Positions 16,645 to 23,965 of a DNA stretch of 43,159 bases are shown one piece after another. Each line of letters begins with the position of its first letter. The stretch's first letter is position 1. The stretch is taken from NCBI GenBank assembly GCA_045614825.1, contig JAZLDO010000105.1, forward strand, positions 1-43,159, in the 5' to 3' direction. Under the pieces are notes generated by a model. The model was not told the DNA's origin and made no database searches. It worked only from the letters and a program-made list of their open reading frames with translations. Both the position numbers and the translations under genes were made by a program. This DNA is from Aphodosoma sp045614825 (GTDB lineage: Bacteria; Bacteroidota; Bacteroidia; Bacteroidales; Paludibacteraceae).

Positions 16645-19110
16645 TTAAAAACCTACCGACACCCTAAAATTAACCATAAACCCAGTCAAATAATTCGGCA
16701 CGGCGTACTGCCCATTATAAATATCCGTAACCCAATAGTATGAGTTTACATTCTTGATATTAAACAAGTTGAACAATTCAAGGCTGAGCCAAATATTTTC
16801 TACTGGGTCGAGTTTGCGCATCCATTTATCGCGTCCTTGAATGAATCCACGCGATGCTCCTATATCGACACGATTATACGCCTTTGTGCGCAACACGGCT
16901 TGATAACGCTCAGAATGTGGTGGTCCAAATGGCAAACCGTCCGACCACACCAATTTCAAATGTACCTTATACTCAGGATGATTAGGTATATAATCTTGAA
17001 AAAACAACGAAATATTATATCTCTGTTCGTTTGGTCGCGAAATATAACCCGGACACACCTCGCCAAGATAATTTCCCACATTGCTATAAGCAGAATAATG
17101 GTCATCGAGAATATCTTCACGAGAACGCATCCACGAGAACGAAATCCATGAGTCGGTACCAGGCACAAACTCGCCAAACAATTTCACATCAACGCCTGCC
17201 GTATATGCAACTGCGTCATTCTCACCCGAATAGCGCACACGCACGTTATCGACATAGTAGCTTATCACTCGGTCCGATGGCTTATAATATGTCTCCATTG
17301 TCAATTTGAACGGACGATTCCACGCACGGAAAAAGTAGTCCATTCCAAACACGGCATGCAACGAACGCTGTGCCTTAATATCTTTATTCAGAGCAACATA
17401 GTTATTTCCATACTCATCGGTCTGCTCGGTGCGCAACTCTTTATAGAACGGTGCTTGATGATATACCCCTGCCGAAAGTCGGAAGTTTATATCGGCTTTC
17501 CAATCAGGGAAAAATGCCACCGTCGCACGTGGCGACACCAAAAATTCGTTATTGAACGACCAATAGTTTGCCCTCACACCTGCCGTGAATGCCCATGTGC
17601 CATGGTCAGCATGATGTTTATAAGTATCTTGTATATAAGCTTGTAAGCGATTTGAATACAAATCTACGTTCGAATAGAGGTTATAAATTATCTCTACCTG
17701 TTCTGGATTTACAGGCAATGTATATCCTGCCGAATCGCGACTCTCCCACTCGCTTATGCGGTCAAGCACTATCTCGCGCTGATAATTCACACCCCACTGC
17801 AACGCATTATTCGGCAACCTCCAATCGCCCGAATGACCTACATTTATCACCGTAGCACTCAAACGATTACGTGCATGCTCGTGATACATTCCCGTGCCCA
17901 ACGACCCTGTCGGAGTCTCGCTCTCATCAGTCGCACCGCCACTCATATCCAATGCCGAAAGCCAATATTCGCCCGTAATATCGTAGGTCTCCTGCTCGTT
18001 GGTATTGAACGCACTAACATTAAATCCGAGCGTAACCTCATCGTTTGGGCGGTAATTAAATCCCAATGCACCAAAGTATGTGCGGAATATATCTCGCTCT
18101 TTTCCATCGAAATAGACCGTAAAATTGTTGGCATTCGATATTGTACCAAACGACGTACTCCTACTTTTTGGAGTGAAATTATAGTAGTTTTGCGATATAT
18201 TGCCCAAGAATGTCAACTCCCATCGTTTCGACATCTGCCATGTCATATAGGTTTGATAATCCACGAAATATGGGCTATATTCGCCTTTGGTTTCGAGCGT
18301 ACCGAGTAGCACTTGCATGGTCTTGAATCGCACTCCGTGCATCTGTGTGAAATTCTTGCCACTTGCGCCTACGTATGCCGACACACCTTGTAACGATGCT
18401 GCTAAATTTGCCTCGAATTCGGTTGGTTTCTTGTATGTTACATCCAACACCGATGCCATCTTATCGCCATATTTTGCATCAAATCCACCTGCCGAAAAGT
18501 TCACTTCACCCACCATATCGGGGTTGATAAAACTCAACCCTTCTTGTTGACCTGCTCGCACTAACAAAGGTCTATATACCTCTATACCATTGACATACAC
18601 GCTATTTTCGTCGTAATTACCGCCACGCACCGAGTATTGCGAACTCATTTCGTTGTTAGAACTCACTCCGGCAAACGTAGTCAACAGACTCTCAATATTT
18701 CCGCCCGACGCATCAGGCATCAACCTTAGGCTTTCGCTGTCCAATGTCATCATCGTAGAGGTCTGACGCTGGTAACCTTTCACCTCTACTTCATCGAGCA
18801 ACTCAGTGTCGGTCTGCAGATTAACCACTATAGTATAAGCCAACTCATTGCCTATAGCCACCTTGCGCTCGGCAGCCACATATCCCACACACGAAAATTG
18901 CAATGTAATAGAGTCTTGATGCTGAAACGACAATTCGAAATAGCCCTTTTCGTTTGTGATTGTGCCCGATGCCGTCTCTTTTATCTGCACTGTCGCAAAC
19001 TCCACCGCACGCTTCTCCTCGTTAAGAACATAGCCCCTAACATACACCTTCTGCGCCGACACTGCCGACACCAACATCATTAATAATATCAATAGTTTAT
19101 ATTTCATCAT
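16645..19110 (-). CDS. TonB-dependent receptor with carboxypeptidase-like regulatory domain
   Basis: This is an 821-residue outer-membrane receptor. In order: signal peptide (about 1-19), a carboxypeptidase-regulatory-like domain (about 22-105, 'VRGYVLNEEKRAVEFATVQIKET' to 'FSCVGYVAAERKV'), a plug (about 115-235, 'GNIESLLTTFAGVSSNNEMSSQYSVRGGNYDENSVYVNGIEVYRP'), and a barrel ending 'VNFRVSVGF'. The substrate is unknown. No SusD-like partner is adjacent. Its start overlaps the end of the helicase gene, so it is coupled to fic and uvrD, an unexpected grouping. The stop is followed by a strong terminator. Confidence 0.88.
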   Translation of the reverse strand: MMKYKLLILLMMLVSAVSAQKVYVRGYVLNEEKRAVEFATVQIKETASGTITNEKGYFELSFQHQDSITLQFSCVGYVAAERKVAIGNELAYTIVVNLQTDTELLDEVEVKGYQRQTSTMMTLDSESLRLMPDASGGNIESLLTTFAGVSSNNEMSSQYSVRGGNYDENSVYVNGIEVYRPLLVRAGQQEGLSFINPDMVGEVNFSAGGFDAKYGDKMASVLDVTYKKPTEFEANLAASLQGVSAYVGASGKNFTQMHGVRFKTMQVLLGTLETKGEYSPYFVDYQTYMTWQMSKRWELTFLGNISQNYYNFTPKSRSTSFGTISNANNFTVYFDGKERDIFRTYFGALGFNYRPNDEVTLGFNVSAFNTNEQETYDITGEYWLSALDMSGGATDESETPTGSLGTGMYHEHARNRLSATVINVGHSGDWRLPNNALQWGVNYQREIVLDRISEWESRDSAGYTLPVNPEQVEIIYNLYSNVDLYSNRLQAYIQDTYKHHADHGTWAFTAGVRANYWSFNNEFLVSPRATVAFFPDWKADINFRLSAGVYHQAPFYKELRTEQTDEYGNNYVALNKDIKAQRSLHAVFGMDYFFRAWNRPFKLTMETYYKPSDRVISYYVDNVRVRYSGENDAVAYTAGVDVKLFGEFVPGTDSWISFSWMRSREDILDDHYSAYSNVGNYLGEVCPGYISRPNEQRYNISLFFQDYIPNHPEYKVHLKLVWSDGLPFGPPHSERYQAVLRTKAYNRVDIGASRGFIQGRDKWMRKLDPVENIWLSLELFNLFNIKNVNSYYWVTDIYNGQYAVPNYLTGFMVNFRVSVGF

Positions 19111-21446
19111 GCTTTAGTCAATCTTGCATATTTCAACAACAATTGTTTCTCGCCAAAGTCGTCGAAATTGATACGGGCTTTGCGATTGTCACCTTCACCA
19201 GTAATTTCAAGAATTTTGCCTTGTCCAAATGTGCTATGTTCAACTCTTTCACCTGGATAGAAACCCATCACATCTTGCGCAGCAGCTGGCGCTTTCGATG
19301 CCGAACTCACAGGCTTAAACGTTCCCTTATGCGTCTGTTTTGGAACTGGTGATTTAATAATCTCTCTCTTTTTAAATAAACCATTAAATCTATCGCTTGA
19401 CTCTGATTTAGTGAAATCGATTGTTGATTTATCAAACATTGAATATGGGTCCACAACTCCACCTCGTCCAAAAGCCGAATCTTGAGGCAATCGCAAATAT
19501 CGCTTATCGATATCGTGCAAGAATCGGCTCGGATTAGAAAATTGAGTCTGTCCATTACGGAATCGACTTTTTGCGTATGTAATCATACAACGCTCTTTGG
19601 CACGAGTTATTGCTACATAAAACAATCGTCGTTCTTCTTCTAAATCTCGCTCTGTCTCAACCATCATACTCGGGAAAAGATTCTCTTCCATCCCTACAAT
19701 ATATATATAGGTGAACTCCAACCCTTTCGCCGCATGCACAGTCATCAACGTAACAGTGTTTTTATCCTCTGGCTTATCGGTATCTTGGTCGGTGATGAGT
19801 GACACTTCGTTCAAAAAGTTCACCAAACGTATGTCGTTATCGCCATTGTTCACTTTTTGGTCGCAGAATTCGTGCACTGCGTTCAAAAACTCTTGTATAT
19901 TCTCTTTGCGTGCAAGATTTTCAACCGACGTATCTGCCGACACGTCTGCCATAATCCCCGACGCAAACACCACTCGCTCAGCCACATGATAAGCATCTTG
20001 CTGCTCATTCTCATCGAGAAACGAGTTGATCAACTCTGCAAATTTCTGCAATTTCCCTGCCGCTGCATTTTTCACATCAACCCCATATTTCAATGGGTCG
20101 GCGATTATCTCCAACGCTGGCACACGCGGATTGTCATGCACTACTTTCAACAATTTCTGTTGTGTTGTGTCACCAATGCCACGAGCCGGATAGTTTATCA
20201 CGCGCTTCAACGCCTCCTCGTCCGACGGATTGATTATCAAACGCAAATAGGCGATAACATCCTTTATCTCTTTGCGTTGATAGAACGACAAACCACCATA
20301 TATTTTATAAGGTATTCCGCTCTTACGCAACGCCTCCTCCAACACACGGCTCTGAGCATTAGTGCGATAAAGCACCGCCACATCCTCATACGCCGCAAAT
20401 CGCTTATTCAGCACATGCTGAATATCTTTCGCCACGGCATATCCCTCCTCAAAATCGCTATATGTAGATACCACCTCTATCGGTTCGCCTACTGCCAACT
20501 TACTATACACCGATTTTGGTATCTGATTTCTATTCTTAGCAATCAACGAGTTAGCAGCATTCACTATCGTTTGCGTCGAACGATAGTTTTGTTCCAACTT
20601 AAACAAACGACAATTGGCAAACGAACGCTGAAAACCTAATATATTATCAATCTCTGCGCCTCTAAACGAATAGATACTCTGCGCATCATCGCCCACCACA
20701 CACACTCTGCCATACTTGGCTGCCAACTGCATCACTATCGAGTGCTGCACCGTATTTGTATCCTGATACTCATCCACTAATATATACTGAAATCTATCCT
20801 GATAACGTGCCAATACATCTGGTCGTTGCTTGAACAAGAATGCCGTGTAAACCAACAAATCGTCGAAGTCCATAGCATTCGCCTCACGACAACGACGACA
20901 ATAAGTCTCATATATGCGTCCAAATTCTGGTGTATTATGTCGCTTATCATCAGCATAATTTGCCGAATTAGCATTATATGCCGCAGGCATAACCAAATGG
21001 TTCTTTGCATTCGAAATTCTCGACTGCACAGCCCCCGATTTATACGTCTTATCGTCCAACCCCATCTCCTTTATGATACTCTTCACCAATGCCTTCGAAT
21101 CAGCCGTATCATAAATCGTAAATTGTGGTGTAAACCCTATCACCTCTGCTTCTGCTCGCAATATACGCGAAAATATAGAGTGAAACGTACCCATCCATAG
21201 TCCACGCGATGCCGATGGCCCCACTACTGTCATTATACGCTCACGCATCTCACGCGCTGCTTTATTTGTAAATGTCAGAGCCAGAATATTATACGCCATC
21301 ATTCCTTGTTCAAGCAAATACGCAATCTTATAGGTCAACACTCTCGTCTTGCCCGAACCCGCACCTGCCACAATCACCGATGCCCCTTCATTATACTCTA
21401 CCGCCGCCTTTTGCGACTCATTCAACAATTCATCAAGATTCATCAT
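19107..21446 (-). CDS. UvrD/PcrA-type DNA helicase
   Basis: This is a 779-residue superfamily 1A 3'-5' helicase. Walker A is A27-G-A-G-S-G-K-T34, motif Ia 'ALTFTNKAAREMRERI', motif II 'ILVDEYQDTN', motif III 'VCVVGDDAQSIYSFRGA', motif IV 'LEQNYRST', motif V 'TVHAAKGLEFTYIYIVG' and motif VI 'VAITRAKERC'. The C-terminus 'FYPGERVEHSTFGQGKILEI' is the Tudor-like RNA-polymerase-contact domain of PcrA/UvrD. It acts in excision repair and in clearing stalled polymerase. The ATG at 21446 (or 21443) is preferred because it overlaps the Fic stop codon; the open frame extends 8 codons further upstream. Confidence 0.93.
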   Translation of the reverse strand: MMNLDELLNESQKAAVEYNEGASVIVAGAGSGKTRVLTYKIAYLLEQGMMAYNILALTFTNKAAREMRERIMTVVGPSASRGLWMGTFHSIFSRILRAEAEVIGFTPQFTIYDTADSKALVKSIIKEMGLDDKTYKSGAVQSRISNAKNHLVMPAAYNANSANYADDKRHNTPEFGRIYETYCRRCREANAMDFDDLLVYTAFLFKQRPDVLARYQDRFQYILVDEYQDTNTVQHSIVMQLAAKYGRVCVVGDDAQSIYSFRGAEIDNILGFQRSFANCRLFKLEQNYRSTQTIVNAANSLIAKNRNQIPKSVYSKLAVGEPIEVVSTYSDFEEGYAVAKDIQHVLNKRFAAYEDVAVLYRTNAQSRVLEEALRKSGIPYKIYGGLSFYQRKEIKDVIAYLRLIINPSDEEALKRVINYPARGIGDTTQQKLLKVVHDNPRVPALEIIADPLKYGVDVKNAAAGKLQKFAELINSFLDENEQQDAYHVAERVVFASGIMADVSADTSVENLARKENIQEFLNAVHEFCDQKVNNGDNDIRLVNFLNEVSLITDQDTDKPEDKNTVTLMTVHAAKGLEFTYIYIVGMEENLFPSMMVETERDLEEERRLFYVAITRAKERCMITYAKSRFRNGQTQFSNPSRFLHDIDKRYLRLPQDSAFGRGGVVDPYSMFDKSTIDFTKSESSDRFNGLFKKREIIKSPVPKQTHKGTFKPVSSASKAPAAAQDVMGFYPGERVEHSTFGQGKILEITGEGDNRKARINFDDFGEKQLLLKYARLTKA

Positions 21447-22507
21447 TATATTCTTTTTATTATCTCCCAAAATCCTTTTTTATTACTTCCTTGACGTCTG
21501 ATAATCCCCTTTTCTTTCAACGCACTCAAACGTCGTTTTATTGTGACATCCGACACTCCCAATCGAGTTGCATATTCGGCATAAGTCAAACTGTTGTCTT
21601 CCAACACCAAATCATAAACTTCCTTCTCTTTTGTGTCTATCACACATTTTATCGGGTCATACGTTACTTTTATCGAGTCACAAACATAGTTTATCGGGTC
21701 ATCTTCTTGCGATTTCTTGTATTCTGCTATCTCATGTGCAAGATTTTTGATATGAACCCTAAGCAAAAACTCTCGAATTGGCGCAAGTGTCTCCGCCTCT
21801 CGCGAATCAATAAGCGCCTGTATATATTCTACTTTGTCCTCTTTTTGTATTTTAGAGAGTATCAATCCAAATTCATATTGCAACATATTCATCACCAAAC
21901 GAGCCATTCGCCCATTACCATCAACCCACGGATGAATTGTAACCAATCGAAAGTGAATATCAAAACTCAACATATACTTCTCTATAACGCCGTCCGTATT
22001 CAACAAATCACGGCGTCTTTGATTCAATTCGTCACACAATTCTGCCAATTTCATAGGCACTTTTTGATAGTTCATATACGAACGACCGCCAACGCCCGCC
22101 GCAACTCCCACTAAACGCAAATCTCCTTTCGACGAATCAAACACACCTTGCGCCGTATTATACACTGCACCTGTATTTTTCATCACACATCCCGACAACT
22201 CTCGCAACATTTCAATTGAAAAATCCACATGTTCTTTCGCCCATTGCAGTGCTTTTTCATAAGCCTTCTTCAAGTCGATATTCATCATCTGTTCTTGCAA
22301 CGAACGCCCCTTTGCCGTGATTCCTTCATCAAAAAGCAACTGATTCTCAATCTCCGTAATCGTACTGCCCTCAATAGCTGTCGAATGGGTAATAAGCGAG
22401 TAGAGATAGAATTTGTTATAATCTATCTGCTTTGCTATGCCCAACTCTTTATATTCGTTGAGCAATGCCAACAACTTATCTACTCCTTCAACTTGCATAT
22501 TTATCAA
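21446..22507 (-). CDS. Fic-domain protein with C-terminal winged helix
   Basis: This is a 353-residue protein. The Fic motif is H192-P-W-V-D-G-N-G-R, a W variant of HPFxxGNGR, so AMP-transferase activity on a Ser/Thr/Tyr of a target is likely. An N-terminal inhibitory helix motif S42-T-A-I-E46-G47 fits class II self-inhibited Fic proteins. A linker of 7-residue repeats (DPINYVC / DSIKVTY / DPIKCVI) follows, encoded by 21-bp repeats at 21648-21701. The last 60 residues form a winged-helix domain (TYAEYATRLGVSDVTIKRRL..LKEKGIIRRQGSNKKGFWEI). It is the first gene of the operon with uvrD and the TBDR. The target is unknown. Confidence 0.9.
   Translation of the reverse strand: MINMQVEGVDKLLALLNEYKELGIAKQIDYNKFYLYSLITHSTAIEGSTITEIENQLLFDEGITAKGRSLQEQMMNIDLKKAYEKALQWAKEHVDFSIEMLRELSGCVMKNTGAVYNTAQGVFDSSKGDLRLVGVAAGVGGRSYMNYQKVPMKLAELCDELNQRRRDLLNTDGVIEKYMLSFDIHFRLVTIHPWVDGNGRMARLVMNMLQYEFGLILSKIQKEDKVEYIQALIDSREAETLAPIREFLLRVHIKNLAHEIAEYKKSQEDDPINYVCDSIKVTYDPIKCVIDTKEKEVYDLVLEDNSLTYAEYATRLGVSDVTIKRRLSALKEKGIIRRQGSNKKGFWEIIKRI
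21648..21701 (-). repeat. 21-bp repeats encoding the Fic linker
   Basis: TTTATCGGGTCA recurs at 21648-21659, 21669-21680 (one mismatch) and 21690-21701, spaced exactly 21 bp. The repeats encode D-P-I / D-S-I / D-P-I heptads between the Fic core and the winged helix. The period keeps the frame if the copy number changes. Confidence 0.8.
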
Positions 22508-22523
22508 ATTAAATTTTAACCTA

Positions 22524-22554
22524 CAAAGTTACACTTTTTTCTTCATATACACAA
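22524..22554 (-). promoter_or_regulatory. fic-uvrD-TBDR operon promoter
   Basis: On the - strand TTG (22554-22552), a 20-nt spacer and a perfect TAACTTTG (22531-22524) are present. The start site would be near 22517, giving a leader of only about 10 nt. Confidence 0.68.
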
Positions 22555-22980
22555 CACCCCATCCAGTCCAAACCTCGGTTCTTCGTCAAATTAGTTGAAC
22601 CCTTTATTTCAACATTCTTTCAATCCTAAAAAACGCACTAAAATATAGTTAGCACACTATATTGTCCCCCTCCCCTGCTTGTAAGGACGTAAAATTTTGC
22701 GTCTTGAAAGGTAGGGTTATCCTTCGTATATGTTTCGTATATCCTTCGTATATCCTTCGTAGAAGATATGGTGAAGGTAGGGTTATCCTATGAAGAGGGT
22801 TGCTGTTTGTTAGGGTTTTGTCGGGTTAGTTGAATGAAGAGATTTGTTGGCGAATATTTTTTCAACTAAACTGAAGAAGCCCCCTACCTTCAACCTACTA
22901 TAAATATAGGATAAATATATGATAAACATACTATACAGCAATCCTCAAAAAAATCCAAACAATCCCTTGCCTATATCAAA
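22555..22980. other. Repeat-rich intergenic region upstream of the ncRNA
   Basis: No protein gene is supported here. The region contains a near-palindrome at 22684-22705, a pair of 14-bp direct repeats GGTAGGGTTATCCT (22710-22723 and 22776-22789), an 11-bp tandem array between them, a 9-bp inverted repeat TTAGTTGAA/TTCAACTAA (22826-22834 and 22861-22869), and an inverted partner CCCTACCTTCA near 22883 for TGAAGGTAGGG at 22773. Confidence 0.6.
22710..22789. repeat. 11-bp tandem array nested in 14-bp direct repeats
   Basis: ATCCTTCGTAT is repeated in four contiguous units from 22719 to 22762; the second unit is ATGTTTCGTAT and the fourth ends in G. The array begins inside the first copy of GGTAGGGTTATCCT and is followed by the second copy at 22776-22789. 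Confidence 0.85.
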
Positions 22981-22997
22981 TAAATATCGTACCTTTA
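22967..22997 (+). promoter_or_regulatory. Promoter of the 6S-like RNA
   Basis: TTG at 22967-22969, a 20-nt spacer and TACCTTTA at 22990-22997 fit the Bacteroidetes pattern with a final A instead of G. The predicted start is near 23004. Confidence 0.5.
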
Positions 22998-23003
22998 CAA
23001 CGA

Positions 23004-23191
23004 TGTTACGTTTCATCCGTACATCAAACATTATAGTAAAGCGCAATCGCCTCTGAATCACCACCTCATCCGCAATTGAGCTTTATACATATGTACTATT
23101 GAGTAGTTACGCGGTTATCCGCGCGACTTCCTCATAAGTACATAGGGCTTGTGGTGAGCCTAGAGGCGTATGACGAAGTTGCGCCTTTTTT
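23004..23191 (+). ncRNA. Structured small RNA, probable 6S RNA
   Basis: The transcript would be about 155-188 nt. It folds as one long hairpin. The closing stem is GCGCAA (23041-23046) with TTGCGC (23179-23184). Next come CGCCTCT with AGAGGCG and TCACCAC with GTGGTGA, separated by a small internal loop. A large open bubble follows (about 25 nt against 6 nt). Then TATGTACT (23090-23097) pairs with AGTACATA (23137-23144), with an apical CGCGG-TTAT-CCGCG hairpin. A T6 run ends it. A rod with an open central bubble and this size is the 6S RNA architecture, which mimics an open promoter and binds RNA polymerase. The exact 5' end is uncertain; the first 37 nt may be removed. The structure is clear; the family name is inferred. 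Confidence 0.62.
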
Positions 23192-23213
23192 ATATACTCG
23201 CTTCACTTAACAC

Positions 23214-23290
23214 AAAAAAGTTTTATAAAGTTAGCGCAGCCGTCACCTCCCTCTCGGCAATATTGCAAAACAACTTTATAAAACTTTTTT
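23214..23290. repeat. Perfect 19-bp inverted repeat upstream of the Bor-like gene
   Basis: The left arm (23214-23232) and right arm (23272-23290) are exact reverse complements of 19 nt, separated by 39 nt. The right arm ends 4 bp before the ATG at 23295. As RNA this makes a long AU-rich hairpin that would cover the ribosome-binding region. As DNA it could be a protein site or a mobile-element relic. Confidence 0.85.
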
Positions 23291-23294
23291 AATT

Positions 23295-23651
23295 ATGAAA
23301 AAATCTATTTTACTTTTAATGATTGTAGCTATTCTTCTTCCATCTTGCATGACCACACGAACAGCAGTTGGCTCATACAGAGAACAAGAAGGAAAAACAT
23401 ACACTTATTCAAAGGGTAAACAAATGTATCTTTTTTGGGGACTTGTTCCACTTGGCAGAACGCGCGTAGCTACTCCTGTTGATGGCAACTGCGAAGTGCG
23501 CACATCCTACAACTTCTGGGATGCTCTATTTTCTTGCATTACTGGTGGCATTTTTGAAATGCAAACTATCAAAGTAAAAGCCAAGAAAAACGAAACTGCA
23601 ATAAATCAAGAGCCTATAAACATAGAAGATTCTAATAACATCAATAAATAA
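23295..23651 (+). CDS. Bor/Iss-like small lipoprotein
   Basis: This is a 118-residue protein with a lipoprotein signal (LLLMIVAILLPSC, Cys about residue 18). Then 'GKQMYLFWGLVPLGRTRVATPVDGNCEVRTSYNFWDALFSCITGGIFEMQTIKVKAKK' follows. The pattern of an aromatic FWGLVxLGxT strand, a conserved Cys and an 'FxxxLxxxxTxGIxxxxTxxV' tail resembles the Bor family of surface lipoproteins (known from lambda Bor and plasmid Iss). A serum-resistance role should not be assumed here. It has an inverted repeat directly upstream and its own terminator. Confidence 0.6.
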   Translation: MKKSILLLMIVAILLPSCMTTRTAVGSYREQEGKTYTYSKGKQMYLFWGLVPLGRTRVATPVDGNCEVRTSYNFWDALFSCITGGIFEMQTIKVKAKKNETAINQEPINIEDSNNINK

Positions 23652-23657
23652 TAAAAC

Positions 23658-23698
23658 AAAAATCCTGCATCCTCCCCAAAAAGATGCAGGATTTTTTT
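23658..23698 (+). terminator. Terminator after the Bor-like gene
   Basis: AATCCTGCATC (23661-23671) pairs with GATGCAGGATT (23683-23693), an 11-bp perfect stem with an 11-nt loop, followed by a T run to 23698. Confidence 0.92.
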
Positions 23699-23920
23699 AT
23701 CTCCCTTTATGCTTTACCAAAACAGTATCCCCCCAGAATAGCGAAGCGTTCCAGATAATCCAAAATATTCACCCTCATTCTTTTTGGCACACAACTTGAA
23801 CATATTATAGTATCATCACTAAAATCCCCTAAATACAACAAAAACGGGGTAATTCGTGCCATATTGTCACAAAAACCATAAAAAACAAACCTCGAAAACC
23901 AAGACATTATGGCACATCGT

Positions 23921-23950
23921 TAATAACTAATAACTAATAACTAATCATTA
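23921..23950 (+). repeat. ACTAATAACTAATAAC leader words upstream of lon
   Basis: The lon leader reads TAATAACTAATAACTAATAA, then CTAATCATTA, 16-45 nt before the ATG. The ending AACTAATCATTA is repeated twice in the kbl leader. Confidence 0.7.
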
Positions 23951-23965
23951 CTCATTACAGAAAAT

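Noticed and set aside
19857..20639. 260-codon frame antisense to uvrD
   Set aside because: It is a shadow of a strongly supported helicase gene, Arg/Ile/His-rich, with no domain.
21272..22114. 280-codon frame antisense to fic and uvrD
   Set aside because: It spans the junction of two real genes and has a Ser/Thr/Pro/Phe-rich shadow composition.
22719..22762. Possible CRISPR array
   Set aside because: The 11-bp units are contiguous with no spacers, and no cas gene is nearby.
23004..23191. tmRNA, SRP RNA or RNase P RNA
   Set aside because: There is no tRNA-like ends or tag frame, no GGAAGCAGCC-type SRP loop, and the length is far below RNase P RNA. The single rod with a bubble fits 6S better.
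23707..23907. 66-codon frame (-) between the Bor-like gene and lon
   Set aside because: It has no signal peptide, motif, promoter or ribosome-binding evidence. I cannot exclude a small gene, but nothing supports it.
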